This document shows, one piece after another, positions 1-7,181 of a stretch of 35,452 nt of DNA (the stretch's first letter is position 1; each line of letters opens with the position of its first letter). Source of the stretch: Lachnospiraceae bacterium (GTDB lineage: Bacteria > Bacillota > Clostridia > Lachnospirales > Lachnospiraceae); NCBI GenBank assembly GCA_029067205.1, contig JAIEEY010000456.1, forward strand, positions 1-35,452. Reading direction: 5' to 3'. Under the pieces are notes generated by a model, which was not told the DNA's origin, did no database searches, and saw only the letters and a program-made list of their open reading frames with translations. The position numbers and the translations under genes are program-made.

Positions 1-41
1 GTGCAATTCCAACGAGTATGTTGTATACTTTGATTATCCAT
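1..41 (-). CDS. tnpA: IS200/IS605-type transposase TnpA, 5' end only
   Basis: Only the first 13 codons are in the window: ATG at 41-39, reading MDNQSIQHTRWNC before the edge. This matches the usual N-terminus of IS200/IS605 Y1-tyrosine transposases, in which a short polar leader is followed by H-T-(K/R)-W-N-C and then Y-H-I-V-F. The catalytic HUH and Tyr residues would lie off the edge. A perfect AGGAGG (50-55) sits 8 nt upstream of the ATG, but it is buried in a long hairpin, as is known for tnpA of IS200. The family call rests on 13 residues plus the hairpin context, so it is likely but not proven. Confidence 0.62.
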   Translation of the reverse strand, partial: MDNQSIQHTRWNC

Positions 42-49
42 TTTGGATA

Positions 50-102
50 CCTCCTATGTTTTGATATGGCCTGCGAAACCAATATCATTATAACATAGGA
101 GG
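50..102 (-). promoter_or_regulatory. Hairpin burying the tnpA ribosome binding site
   Basis: CCTCCTATGTT (50-60) pairs with AACATAGGAGG (92-102). An inner stem, TGATATGG (62-69) with CCaATATCA (79-87), extends it to about 19 paired bases around a 9-nt loop. On the minus strand the 3' arm contains the AGGAGG of tnpA, so the transcript would hide its own Shine-Dalgarno sequence. On the plus strand the hairpin is followed by a T6 run (104-109) and could act as a terminator. IS200 elements are known for left-end structures that block read-through and translation, and this fits that pattern. Confidence 0.6.
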
Positions 103-122
103 ATTTTTTACTCTAGGTAACG

Positions 123-1119
123 CTACGGCTTTTCCTCGGCCCCCATTTCAAATGGGGGATATAGATACTTTTTCATTATCTCTAGCGTTTCAAGAGGTTT
201 AGCCCTCCAGTTCTTGCTGATCTGGCTGAACATTCTGTGTTCGATTTTATTCCATTTGGAGGTGCCAGGTGGAAAATGTGATACTTCAATAGGAATTAGT
301 AATTCGTCTGCCAGCTCTTGAAGTTTGACTTTCCACAGCTTACACCTGCTCCCATTACTTCCGCCTCCATCAGCCGTAATATAGAGACGCCGGGCATTTG
401 GAAACTTGTCTGTCCCCATATAATACCACCAGTTCCTTATCGAATTAACTGCAAATACAGCCGTATCAGAACTGACGCCGACATTGACATAGCCCTCATT
501 GTTTAATACGTCATACACATCATATGGTGCAGCCTTTCCTTTTCCCGGAAGGGGAAAGTCGTGGTCTAAAACCTCTGTCGGCCTTCCTGCTGGTGAATAC
601 TCGTCGCCGGAGTTCTTGAAGCTGCCAATATTTTCTTTCTTTTTGCAGTCAATGGAAATTATAGGTTCTTTCGCGTCCAGGTAATCCAGTGATGTTCTGT
701 TAATATGCCGAAACTGGCTGTCGCGGTCAGGAGACTCTTTTCCAGTCTGCTTCATTTTTTTTATTTTGCTGTAGACTAAACCCCAGTTCTTAAAGAAGGC
801 CGCCAACTTTGTCACGTTGGATTTTGTATCCCAGTTTTTGTAATTCATCTGCAAGATGGCGGGTACTTTTTGTGGTCCAACGCAGCGGGTTTTCAGTATT
901 CCCATAAGATTCCTGGTCAACCAGTCTGTCCAAATCCTCAAGTATTCCCGGCTGTGTGGCAGTAATTGATTTACGCCCTCCACCTTCAATTCGTACACGT
1001 GTAAGGCTGTCTTCCTTTTCAGAAGATGAATAAAAAGAAGACTGAAGCTCCCTGATTCCGGCCAACATAGTATTTCTATGCACCCCAGAGTATGCATAAA
1101 TAATGTTGATAAACTGTGC
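123..1119 (-). pseudogene. ISAzo13-family transposase, frameshifted and truncated at both ends
   Basis: Two frames together give the ISAzo13 (DDE) transposase. The N-terminal part lies at about 1119-790 (SGVHRNTMLAGIRELQ, then GGGRKS, then the NPLRWTTKSTRHLADEL region). The catalytic part runs from 795 down to about 180, with PDRDSQF, ISIDCKKKENIGSFKN, TADGGGSNG and HFPPGTSKWNKIEHRMFSQI. The joint needs one fewer base in CTTCTTTAAG (fwd 789-798); then G-L-L-K-N-W-G reads straight through. The family's first 40-50 residues are missing. Upstream in the same frame, LDRFADETSTSLW (about 1270-1230) could be a remnant, but several stops intervene. The C-terminus departs from the family after NWRAKPLETLEIM, losing roughly 70-80 residues, probably where the IS200-like element entered. 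It is surely non-functional as it stands. Confidence 0.85.
140..158. repeat. Short perfect palindromic hairpin, possible IS200 left-end structure
   Basis: CCCCCATTT (140-148) and AAATGGGGG (150-158) form a 9-bp inverted repeat around one base. It lies where the ISAzo13 homology stops and about 100 bp upstream of the tnpA start. IS200/IS605 ends carry subterminal hairpins recognised by TnpA, so this may be that element's left end. The cleavage site cannot be fixed by reading alone. Confidence 0.35.
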
Positions 1120-1269
1120 TTAACAATTGTGTCAGGATAAGATGTAGGAAGAACACAATGCGGTGGCATCATCAACTGACAACAACTTAGTAATGACATA
1201 ACTAGGCATGGAATGCATTGACCATTATTCCCACAATGATGTACTAGTTTCATCCGCAAATCTATCGAG

Positions 1270-2448
1270 TCAATGCTCCTTTTTAACTCTCATGATAGTT
1301 TCCAAAGCTTTTTTCAGATTTTTAGTGTACTCTTCCAGAACAAAATTCTGATTTGCATACTCATAGATTTGATTACTTCGTTCTGTTATATACATGGGAT
1401 TCATAGAAACCAACTCGCAAATTTTCTTTTCAATTTGCGAAATCAGATATCCTTCAAAATATTCACAATAAGTTTCCAGTTCATCCATACCAGTTCCCCG
1501 CATTGTGACAGGAATCAATCCATGCCGCATACATGTCATCAGTGCCGTCGACATTCCCTCAGAACAAGAAGGGAGCAAAACAAACGGACATATTCTGACA
1601 AGTTTTAGATACTTCTCGGAATCCACATTGACAAACCCACAATCAAACACATTTTGTGGCAACGCCATCCCTATCTTCCTACACTCTTGCGCAATCCTAC
1701 TACCACAAAGATATAGACTCCATTCAGGATGTTTTGCAAAGACCTCAAGCAATAGATCGTTTCCCTTGTGAATGAAGCCTTTTGTACCAAAGACTAGGAA
1801 GTTTGTACTCCTGCGATCATCTTGGATATTGTTGACATATTTTTCATTTTTAAAAGCACTTGGATAAACACGGTATACTGTTTTATTTTTAAAATATTTC
1901 TTTTCTCCAAGACAGATTACTGCATCCGCTAGTTCCTCATCACCTTCTGCATAAAACTTCCCTGTTCTGGTAAAGGGTACTTTTTTCCTAGTTCTCTCAT
2001 AAAAATATACAATTCGCTCTTGCTCATTTACATACGATATAGCATATGGATTCTCTGTCATATAGATAATCGCATATGCCTTCGGATTTCTTTCCTTGGC
2101 AAGCCTAAACATATCTCCAAAACCAAGAATATAGTCATAATAATCTGATGGCATTTCCAGTGTAGCTTCCTGATTATTGCATCCACAAACATCAATGCAA
2201 AAATCCATATCAATCAGAATTTTGATCATTTGAAACATTTCCTGCAGATTTGTATGCACTTTGGCATGACGTATGGAATATGCTGTTCTATCATAGTCCA
2301 TATAACTAATCAAAATATTTTGTTGTTTTTTCAGACAATTCTGATTAATTCCCAAAACAATATTTTCACTGCGTCTTGGATCTATCTTTCTAAACTGTAT
2401 ATTCAATTTTCTACAAGTATTTTTGATCCACTCATTGACCAACTTCAA
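1270..2448 (-). CDS. GT-B fold glycosyltransferase (GT4-like)
   Basis: This 392-residue protein is the last intact gene of the glycan locus. The C-terminal half is GT4-like: TNFLVFGTKGFIHKGNDLLL, then SLYLCG, then a PSCSEGMSTALMTCMRHGLIPV segment that stands where the family has its E-x7-E donor-binding motif, here as SEGMSTALM. The N-terminal half is divergent and carries no motif I can name. No signal peptide or membrane segment is seen, so it should act at the cytoplasmic face, adding a sugar to a lipid-linked acceptor. The start is TTG: the codon just before it is a TAA stop, and GAGAGG lies 8 nt upstream. The gene is AT-rich relative to the middle of the locus and is bordered by decayed sequence on both sides, so it may sit on an unstable edge. 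Confidence 0.72.
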   Translation of the reverse strand: MKLVNEWIKNTCRKLNIQFRKIDPRRSENIVLGINQNCLKKQQNILISYMDYDRTAYSIRHAKVHTNLQEMFQMIKILIDMDFCIDVCGCNNQEATLEMPSDYYDYILGFGDMFRLAKERNPKAYAIIYMTENPYAISYVNEQERIVYFYERTRKKVPFTRTGKFYAEGDEELADAVICLGEKKYFKNKTVYRVYPSAFKNEKYVNNIQDDRRSTNFLVFGTKGFIHKGNDLLLEVFAKHPEWSLYLCGSRIAQECRKIGMALPQNVFDCGFVNVDSEKYLKLVRICPFVLLPSCSEGMSTALMTCMRHGLIPVTMRGTGMDELETYCEYFEGYLISQIEKKICELVSMNPMYITERSNQIYEYANQNFVLEEYTKNLKKALETIMRVKKEH

Positions 2449-2562
2449 TTATGATACCTCTCAATCATTTTAATGCAAATTCTCATACAGATGACTTTTC
2501 AGGTTAATAAAATAATATCTCTTTCTTGACATATAACCTCGCTAATAATGTATCAAAGCATT

Positions 2563-2879
2563 TTAGCGTACTCCCATTTGGCTAGACGAAATACCATCCA
2601 GTCTGAAATTTAACATCACCTTCATAACTGGCGTAAAAACCACCTGCCTTGACTCCCAGTACCGAAACATCAGATCGTAATCAGCCGCCGAACGATATTG
2701 TGTATCGAACACAACAAACTTAGTATACTCTTGTCTCGTAACAAAGCATGTTGGATGTGTAATCATCTGTTCTGGCAGAAAATCATGAAGATGAATAAAG
2801 TTTGATTTTCTATGCTTGTCAACGTTTGCTCGATAGTAGTTTCACTGTTATAGCATGGTGTAAGTACTGACACAAATAT
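2563..2879 (-). pseudogene. GT2 glycosyltransferase remnant with internal deletion and frameshift
   Basis: The N-terminal piece (2879 to about 2812) reads IFVSVLTPCYNSETTIEQT and on to SIENQT, the classic GT2 opening. It then changes frame and joins directly to a C-terminal GT2 piece with HPTCFVTRQEY, FDTQYRSAADYDLMFRYW and NFRLDGISSS. The central DxD-bearing part of the catalytic domain is missing, so this is a deletion product of a roughly 250-residue enzyme. The apparent start codon is ATA, which suggests a mutated ATG. Sequence to 2449 may hold the rest of the decayed 3' end but has no usable frame. The next gene upstream (GT4) ends at 2892. Confidence 0.8.
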
Positions 2880-2891
2880 TTCTTACATTTC

Positions 2892-4070
2892 CTACAATCC
2901 TTTCCTAACAACTTCTCTATACATTTGAGACAGCTGTCTAGCAATCTCAAGAGCGCCGAATTTATTTTGAACGCACTCTCTTATTGTAATTGCATCATAA
3001 TACTCATACTGCCTATATATTTGTTCCAAAGCACTTTTAAGCCTTTCAACATTATTTGGAGGAATCAATATTCCGTTAAAATCCTTTACAAAATCATCCG
3101 GTCCCCCATTTGCCGCCGCGATCACTGGCTTTCCACACGCCATCGCTTCTATATAAACAACACCAAAAGTCTCATATCGACTTGGCAGTACAAACACATC
3201 ACACAATTGCATCTGCTCCACCACCTGCTCACGGCTTAATTGACCCACAAACTCCACTGTCTGTTCTACGCCATACTCCTTACACCATTCTATCACCTTT
3301 TGCATAGCATGTCCACCGCCACCGATAATAAGCTTTGCCGTATCATATTTTCCGGAAAACTCCCGCCATGCTTTTAATAAAATATCCACACCCTTTTTCA
3401 GTAGTTGATCTTTGGTATTCATATAGCATATGGTCAAAAAGCGTATTTCACTGTGCCGCTCATTCTTACAAGGCTTAAACTGATCAAAATCAACAACATT
3501 ACCAATCACTTCTATGTCACCAGATATCCGATATTCCGATATGAGTTTTGCAAACGCACGACTCACACAGATCACTTTTGCTGCGTTTTCAAATGCCTGT
3601 CTGATATATCTATCATTGGATTTGCTAATCTTGTCTTTATGAAGTTCAAACAGTGTCGCGTGTTCTGTTATAACATAAGGAATATCCGTTTTCTCAGACA
3701 ATCTCATTGCTGCATACCCTGCCCACACACAGCAGTGTGCATGAATCACATCAGGACGCTCATTCTCCAGATTACATTTCTCATATAATTGCTGTATTCC
3801 CCTTGTAAAGGCCTCTCGGTGCCCTTCCATACCGTGCTTCAGAGGGCAAAATAATTTCATACGATATATTTTAATGCCTTCACACTCCTCAGATGTCGCT
3901 TCTGCATAAAATGCATATTCTCGTATGCATTTTACCGAATACGTGTCACTGTATAATATTGTCACCTGATGACCAGCTCGCTTAAGGCAAAGTGCCTGAT
4001 CCCAGAAAAAGCTTCCAAGCATTGGTCTGTCCTTCGTTCGAAAGAAAGCTGGTATAATTACGATATTCAT
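2892..4070 (-). CDS. GT4 family glycosyltransferase
   Basis: This is a full-length GT-B enzyme of about 392 residues. The N-terminal domain contains MLGSFFWDQALCLKRAGHQV and VIHAHCCVWAGYAA. The linker has VICVSRAFAKLI and a VIGNVVDFDQF strand. The C-terminal domain has LIIGGGGH and the donor-site PSRYETFGVVYIEAMACGKPV with the family E-x7-E pair, then NGGPDDFVKDFNGILI. The fold is that of retaining enzymes using nucleotide sugars on a lipid-linked acceptor at the inner membrane face. I prefer ATG at 4070 because AGGG lies 9 nt upstream; the GTG at 4076 would leave only about 3 nt. It follows a GT2 3'-end remnant whose stop lies 14 nt before it, so the ancestral order was probably GT2-GT4. Confidence 0.88.
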   Translation of the reverse strand: MNIVIIPAFFRTKDRPMLGSFFWDQALCLKRAGHQVTILYSDTYSVKCIREYAFYAEATSEECEGIKIYRMKLFCPLKHGMEGHREAFTRGIQQLYEKCNLENERPDVIHAHCCVWAGYAAMRLSEKTDIPYVITEHATLFELHKDKISKSNDRYIRQAFENAAKVICVSRAFAKLISEYRISGDIEVIGNVVDFDQFKPCKNERHSEIRFLTICYMNTKDQLLKKGVDILLKAWREFSGKYDTAKLIIGGGGHAMQKVIEWCKEYGVEQTVEFVGQLSREQVVEQMQLCDVFVLPSRYETFGVVYIEAMACGKPVIAAANGGPDDFVKDFNGILIPPNNVERLKSALEQIYRQYEYYDAITIRECVQNKFGALEIARQLSQMYREVVRKGL

Positions 4071-4084
4071 TCCCACAATCCCTT

Positions 4085-4187
4085 TTACTTTAATTCTTTT
4101 AAAACAACCTTCACTCAGCTTTTACACTGCTTCACAGTATCCCATCCCGTTCTGCCACATATACCAGAACATCCTCTTGAAAAAGAG
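4085..4187 (-). pseudogene. Leftover 3' end of a GT2 gene, duplicate of the intact GT2 tail at 7199-7283
   Basis: The minus strand here reads LFFKRMFWYMWQNGMG, then after a 5-nt gap and one TGG-to-TGA change, S-*-VKVVLKELK and a stop at 4087-4085. The intact GT2 at 7182-8000 ends LFFKKKFWYMWQNGMG, then WEAVKQCKSWVKVALSR. At the DNA level 4108-4187 and 7199-7283 match in about 70 of 80 aligned bases. It starts 7 nt after the diesterase stop codon. The three-gene phosphoglycerol module thus lies between two copies, in the same orientation, of one GT2 tail. Confidence 0.75.
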
Positions 4188-4194
4188 CTTCCTT

Positions 4195-5147
4195 TTATGA
4201 ATCTATCGAATTTCCCTGACATTTTACCCCTGCCTTTTCAAAATCCTCTGGTTTGAGATAGTCACTGTAAAATCCGAATATCCCTTTACTATTCATATCA
4301 ATTACTGTATACATATCATTTACAGTGTGGACATACACATGTATATTTTGTTCCTTGAACACATCAATCTCGTTTCCAGAAGAAGCAGCCCAGCCGACAG
4401 GCATTGTAACTACATGAATATTATTGTCAAGACAAAATGCCGCAATTCCATTAAAATCCTTATCATCACTTGCATAGAGTGTATATAAATAATTTTTAAA
4501 GGGATATATCCTTTTCATGTCTGCATACTCGTCTCTAGTATATATCTGTATGATAAATCGATCCAGCATTTTCTCATGCGCTGTAGTTTTTGCCATGTCT
4601 ATCATGAGCTCATATATCTCCAGTCCTCCTTTGACATCAACTACAATATAAAGTTCTTCGTATTTTGCCATAAATTCAAATAAAGCTTCAATATCCATTG
4701 GTGTATATAAGCAATCAATATTATTACTCATAAATTCATCATGGGACTCTATTATGGCATTTCCTTGCTCGTCCACATCCCAGCCATGCTTTAAAATGAT
4801 TTGACCATCTGAACTGATCATCATATCAACCTCTATTACGTTGATTCCATTTTGAACAGATAACTCCATAGCTTCTAAGCTATTACTATATATACATCCA
4901 TATATACCCCCCCCCCGTGCGCAACAATTGAATTATTACAATACCATGCATCTTTCTCATCAATAAGAGGACTATATTCCGAAAAATCAACTTCTGTCAT
5001 TACTGCATTTTTCTGCTGCCCAACGTTGGAAAATATTTTTGCCTTTACAGCGGCAATACAGTCCGCTATTTCCTCTATCTTAAAAAAGATAATCAAAAAG
5101 ATCAAAAGTATAATTGCTAATTTGATAACTTTCATCAATTTATTCAT
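4195..5147 (-). pseudogene. Membrane-anchored glycerophosphodiester phosphodiesterase, out of frame in a 10-G run
   Basis: Two abutting frames form one GDPD-family protein of about 317 residues. The first (5147-4875) has an N-terminal membrane anchor (residues about 8-23, LAIILLIFLIIFF) and then NNSIVAHGGG. It runs through ten Gs (minus strand of 4907-4916) and stops 13 codons later. The second frame continues IYGCIYSNSLEAMELSVQNG, NVIEVDMMISSDGQIILKH, the VVDVKGG strand and VHTVNDMY to the end at 4195. The catalytic His of HGG and the E-x-D metal ligands are therefore split between frames; eight (or eleven) Gs would join them. The active domain would face outside and could cut glycerophosphodiesters, perhaps removing the groups added by the neighbouring transferase at 5499. 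It is either a switched-off phase-variable gene or a simple pseudogene. Confidence 0.8.
4907..4916. repeat. Run of ten C (ten G on the coding strand) inside the GDPD gene
   Basis: This is the longest homopolymer in the window and it sits exactly at the frame break of the diesterase gene. Eight Gs would give A-H-G-G-G-I-Y and restore the full protein; ten do not. G runs of this size are known slippage sites in phase-variable surface genes of other bacteria. An assembly or sequencing error in the run is the main alternative. Confidence 0.85.
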
Positions 5148-5162
5148 TCTAAACTTATACCC

Positions 5163-5483
5163 CTACTGCTCATCAATCTTTATACTGCACTTCACATTTT
5201 TGTTTATAAAAGCAAACGTAAGCCCCCATACTATTGCTAGGACAAATGATATAACGATTGCCGAACTGCCATACACAACCTCATACATGCCTGTGTTCGC
5301 TTGCACTATAGTAATTCTTCCTATTGGACTAAGAATTAAATATGTTGATGCCAGATTAATAACCGTATACATCAAATATTCAAATAACATAAAAATACTT
5401 TTTTCGTTCTGTGTTCTTGTCAGTTTCTTTTCGATAACAAACGTTATTGCTCCTGTTCCTAAAATGATCAAATACGTAAACAT
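5163..5483 (-). CDS. Small integral membrane protein of unknown function
   Basis: This protein has 106 residues and three, perhaps four, hydrophobic segments: about 2-17 (LIILGTGAITFVI), 31-52 (FEYLMYTVINLASTYLIL) and 72-95 (SAIVISFVLAIVWGLTFAFI). Short charged loops and a KNVKCSIKIDEQ tail complete it. I recognise no family motif. It has a strong ribosome site (AGGGGGAATTAAG before ATG). It lies 15 nt after the phosphoglycerol transferase and 15 nt before the diesterase, so it is almost certainly cotranscribed with both. A role in moving or presenting the lipid glycerophosphate donor is a guess from position only. Confidence 0.7.
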   Translation of the reverse strand: MFTYLIILGTGAITFVIEKKLTRTQNEKSIFMLFEYLMYTVINLASTYLILSPIGRITIVQANTGMYEVVYGSSAIVISFVLAIVWGLTFAFINKNVKCSIKIDEQ

Positions 5484-5498
5484 CTTAATTCCCCCTGT

Positions 5499-7073
5499 TC
5501 AGTTCTCGTATAGTATCTCATTATCATAAAAATTAGACTTCATTCTCATTTCAGAAAACATGCTTTCATATCCATAAACCTCTGCCAATGTACTCTTGTC
5601 AGAAAATAGATTAGTACCCAATCCTATTTGATCACCCTCAATGCCAACTCCCATTGCTGCCAGTATAGTTGGACACAAATCCATGGTTGTAAACCTCCTG
5701 TTTTCTTTTCGATGAGGTTCTATTCTGGAATTAATAAACACATTATAAACTTTCCTGTTAGTATTTCCATCAAACTTGTCTACTGAATATCCGTCCAAAA
5801 AGTCCGCCTGCATGCTACAATGGTCTCCTGCAATATATACCACTGTATTTTCATAAAAATCCTGCTGTTTTATCCACTCTACAAAATGATATACTTGACT
5901 TGAAGCACATGCCCAAACATTCAAATAATCATTATCATATACACTGGAACATAGCTCGCATTTATACCCCCCTCCCGCATGTGTATCAACTGTAAGCATG
6001 GAGAAATTAAAAGGCTTGTCTTCCTCCGCAAGCAGCACCAATTTTTCCTTTGCAAATTCATATAACTTTTTGTCCTCAAATCCCCAGTACACATTGTAAT
6101 CTTTTGGGATTTTTCCTTCTTCTTTCGCTGAATCCAAATCCCATATTGTATAGTTTCCATGCTGCACAAAATAATCTGTCTTCCCTCCAAAGCCAAACGA
6201 TGAACCTGCCATAAAATAATTGTGATAACCTTCCCTCTCCAAGATTTCTCCAATACTCACAACTCCGGGAAGAAACGAACTGTAAGCACCTAGTGAATTA
6301 TAAAGCGCTGATGAATCTCCATATGTGTATAGTTTAATTGGAATACCAGCCGTTTGTGCGACAAGTGCCGCTGTAGTCCAACCACAAGCCGGCGCAACTG
6401 CAGCACCCTCAACAAGTTCAGACTGAGAAAAGCTTATATTCTCTTTTGCGAGCAGCGTCATTTCTGGAATTACATTAATGTCCATCATTCCGCCATTCTC
6501 CCGGTCCTGGAAAGTTGTTTCCGCCGATTCCATGTAAATACATATAATATTTGGTTTCCGATCAGGAAACGTAATGTTTATATCAAAAGGATTTATATAG
6601 TTTTCTTCTATAAATTTCGATGCCTCCATCTGGTTTTTTATATAAGATGAAATCTGAAAATTATAATCTGCGACTGCAAAAATTCCAAACAGCCATACAA
6701 TAACCATAAATACAGCCGTTAAAAGACTTTCATTTACAGGATATAGCTTCACACAATACTTTTTAGATTTTATTTCAACCTGCAAAGAATATGTCTTTTT
6801 GCTTCCCCTATTCCATAGTACCAGTTCTATTGCCCAAATCACACTCGCTGGCAAAATAGCTTGAACACAATAACTATGGAAATAATTGATCGCAGCTCCC
6901 TTTAATGGCATATTCAACGTGAAGATAATTTCTTCCATTCCAATATATCCAAAATTTTTTGTACACCATATGATACTAAACGTAAGCAGAATTAACACAA
7001 ATATCAGTATCTGCATAATTATCGTTTTTATCAGTCTGAACCTTGAATTTGTTTTTGACTTCACTTTAATCAT
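5499..7073 (-). CDS. Membrane phosphoglycerol transferase, OpgB/LtaS-like sulfatase superfamily
   Basis: This 524-residue protein has an N-terminal membrane part (helices about 17-38, 71-87, 118-137) and an extracytoplasmic alkaline-phosphatase-fold domain. Metal and catalytic landmarks are visible: IICIYMESAETT (Glu182), the nucleophile region ACGWTTAALVAQTAGIPI (Thr233/Thr234), TVDTHAGGG (361-369), AGDH (Asp417, His418) and RRFTTMDLCPTIL. The C-G-W-T-T and G-I-P-I wording recalls E. coli OpgB (MdoB) more than lipoteichoic acid synthase. The reaction would move sn-glycerol-1-phosphate from phosphatidylglycerol to a sugar outside the cell. Only three or four helices are seen, fewer than the five of LtaS. 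AAAGGAGG sits 5 nt before the ATG. The likely acceptor is the glycan made here, with the small protein and diesterase downstream as partners. Confidence 0.86.
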   Translation of the reverse strand: MIKVKSKTNSRFRLIKTIIMQILIFVLILLTFSIIWCTKNFGYIGMEEIIFTLNMPLKGAAINYFHSYCVQAILPASVIWAIELVLWNRGSKKTYSLQVEIKSKKYCVKLYPVNESLLTAVFMVIVWLFGIFAVADYNFQISSYIKNQMEASKFIEENYINPFDINITFPDRKPNIICIYMESAETTFQDRENGGMMDINVIPEMTLLAKENISFSQSELVEGAAVAPACGWTTAALVAQTAGIPIKLYTYGDSSALYNSLGAYSSFLPGVVSIGEILEREGYHNYFMAGSSFGFGGKTDYFVQHGNYTIWDLDSAKEEGKIPKDYNVYWGFEDKKLYEFAKEKLVLLAEEDKPFNFSMLTVDTHAGGGYKCELCSSVYDNDYLNVWACASSQVYHFVEWIKQQDFYENTVVYIAGDHCSMQADFLDGYSVDKFDGNTNRKVYNVFINSRIEPHRKENRRFTTMDLCPTILAAMGVGIEGDQIGLGTNLFSDKSTLAEVYGYESMFSEMRMKSNFYDNEILYEN

Positions 7074-7181
7074 CCAACCTCCTTTTCATTCTGAAGAATC
7101 TTCTTGTAAACAATTGAAACTCCTCCATACTTGATCCCATCGATTGTATGTGTGAAACCACTATCATCCAGTTCACTACTC

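Noticed and set aside
1120-1259. The long minus frame reaching 1259 as the true start of the transposase
   Set aside because: Its first 155 residues do not match the transposase; the matching N-terminal part is in another frame, so this is only an open stretch in a pseudogene.
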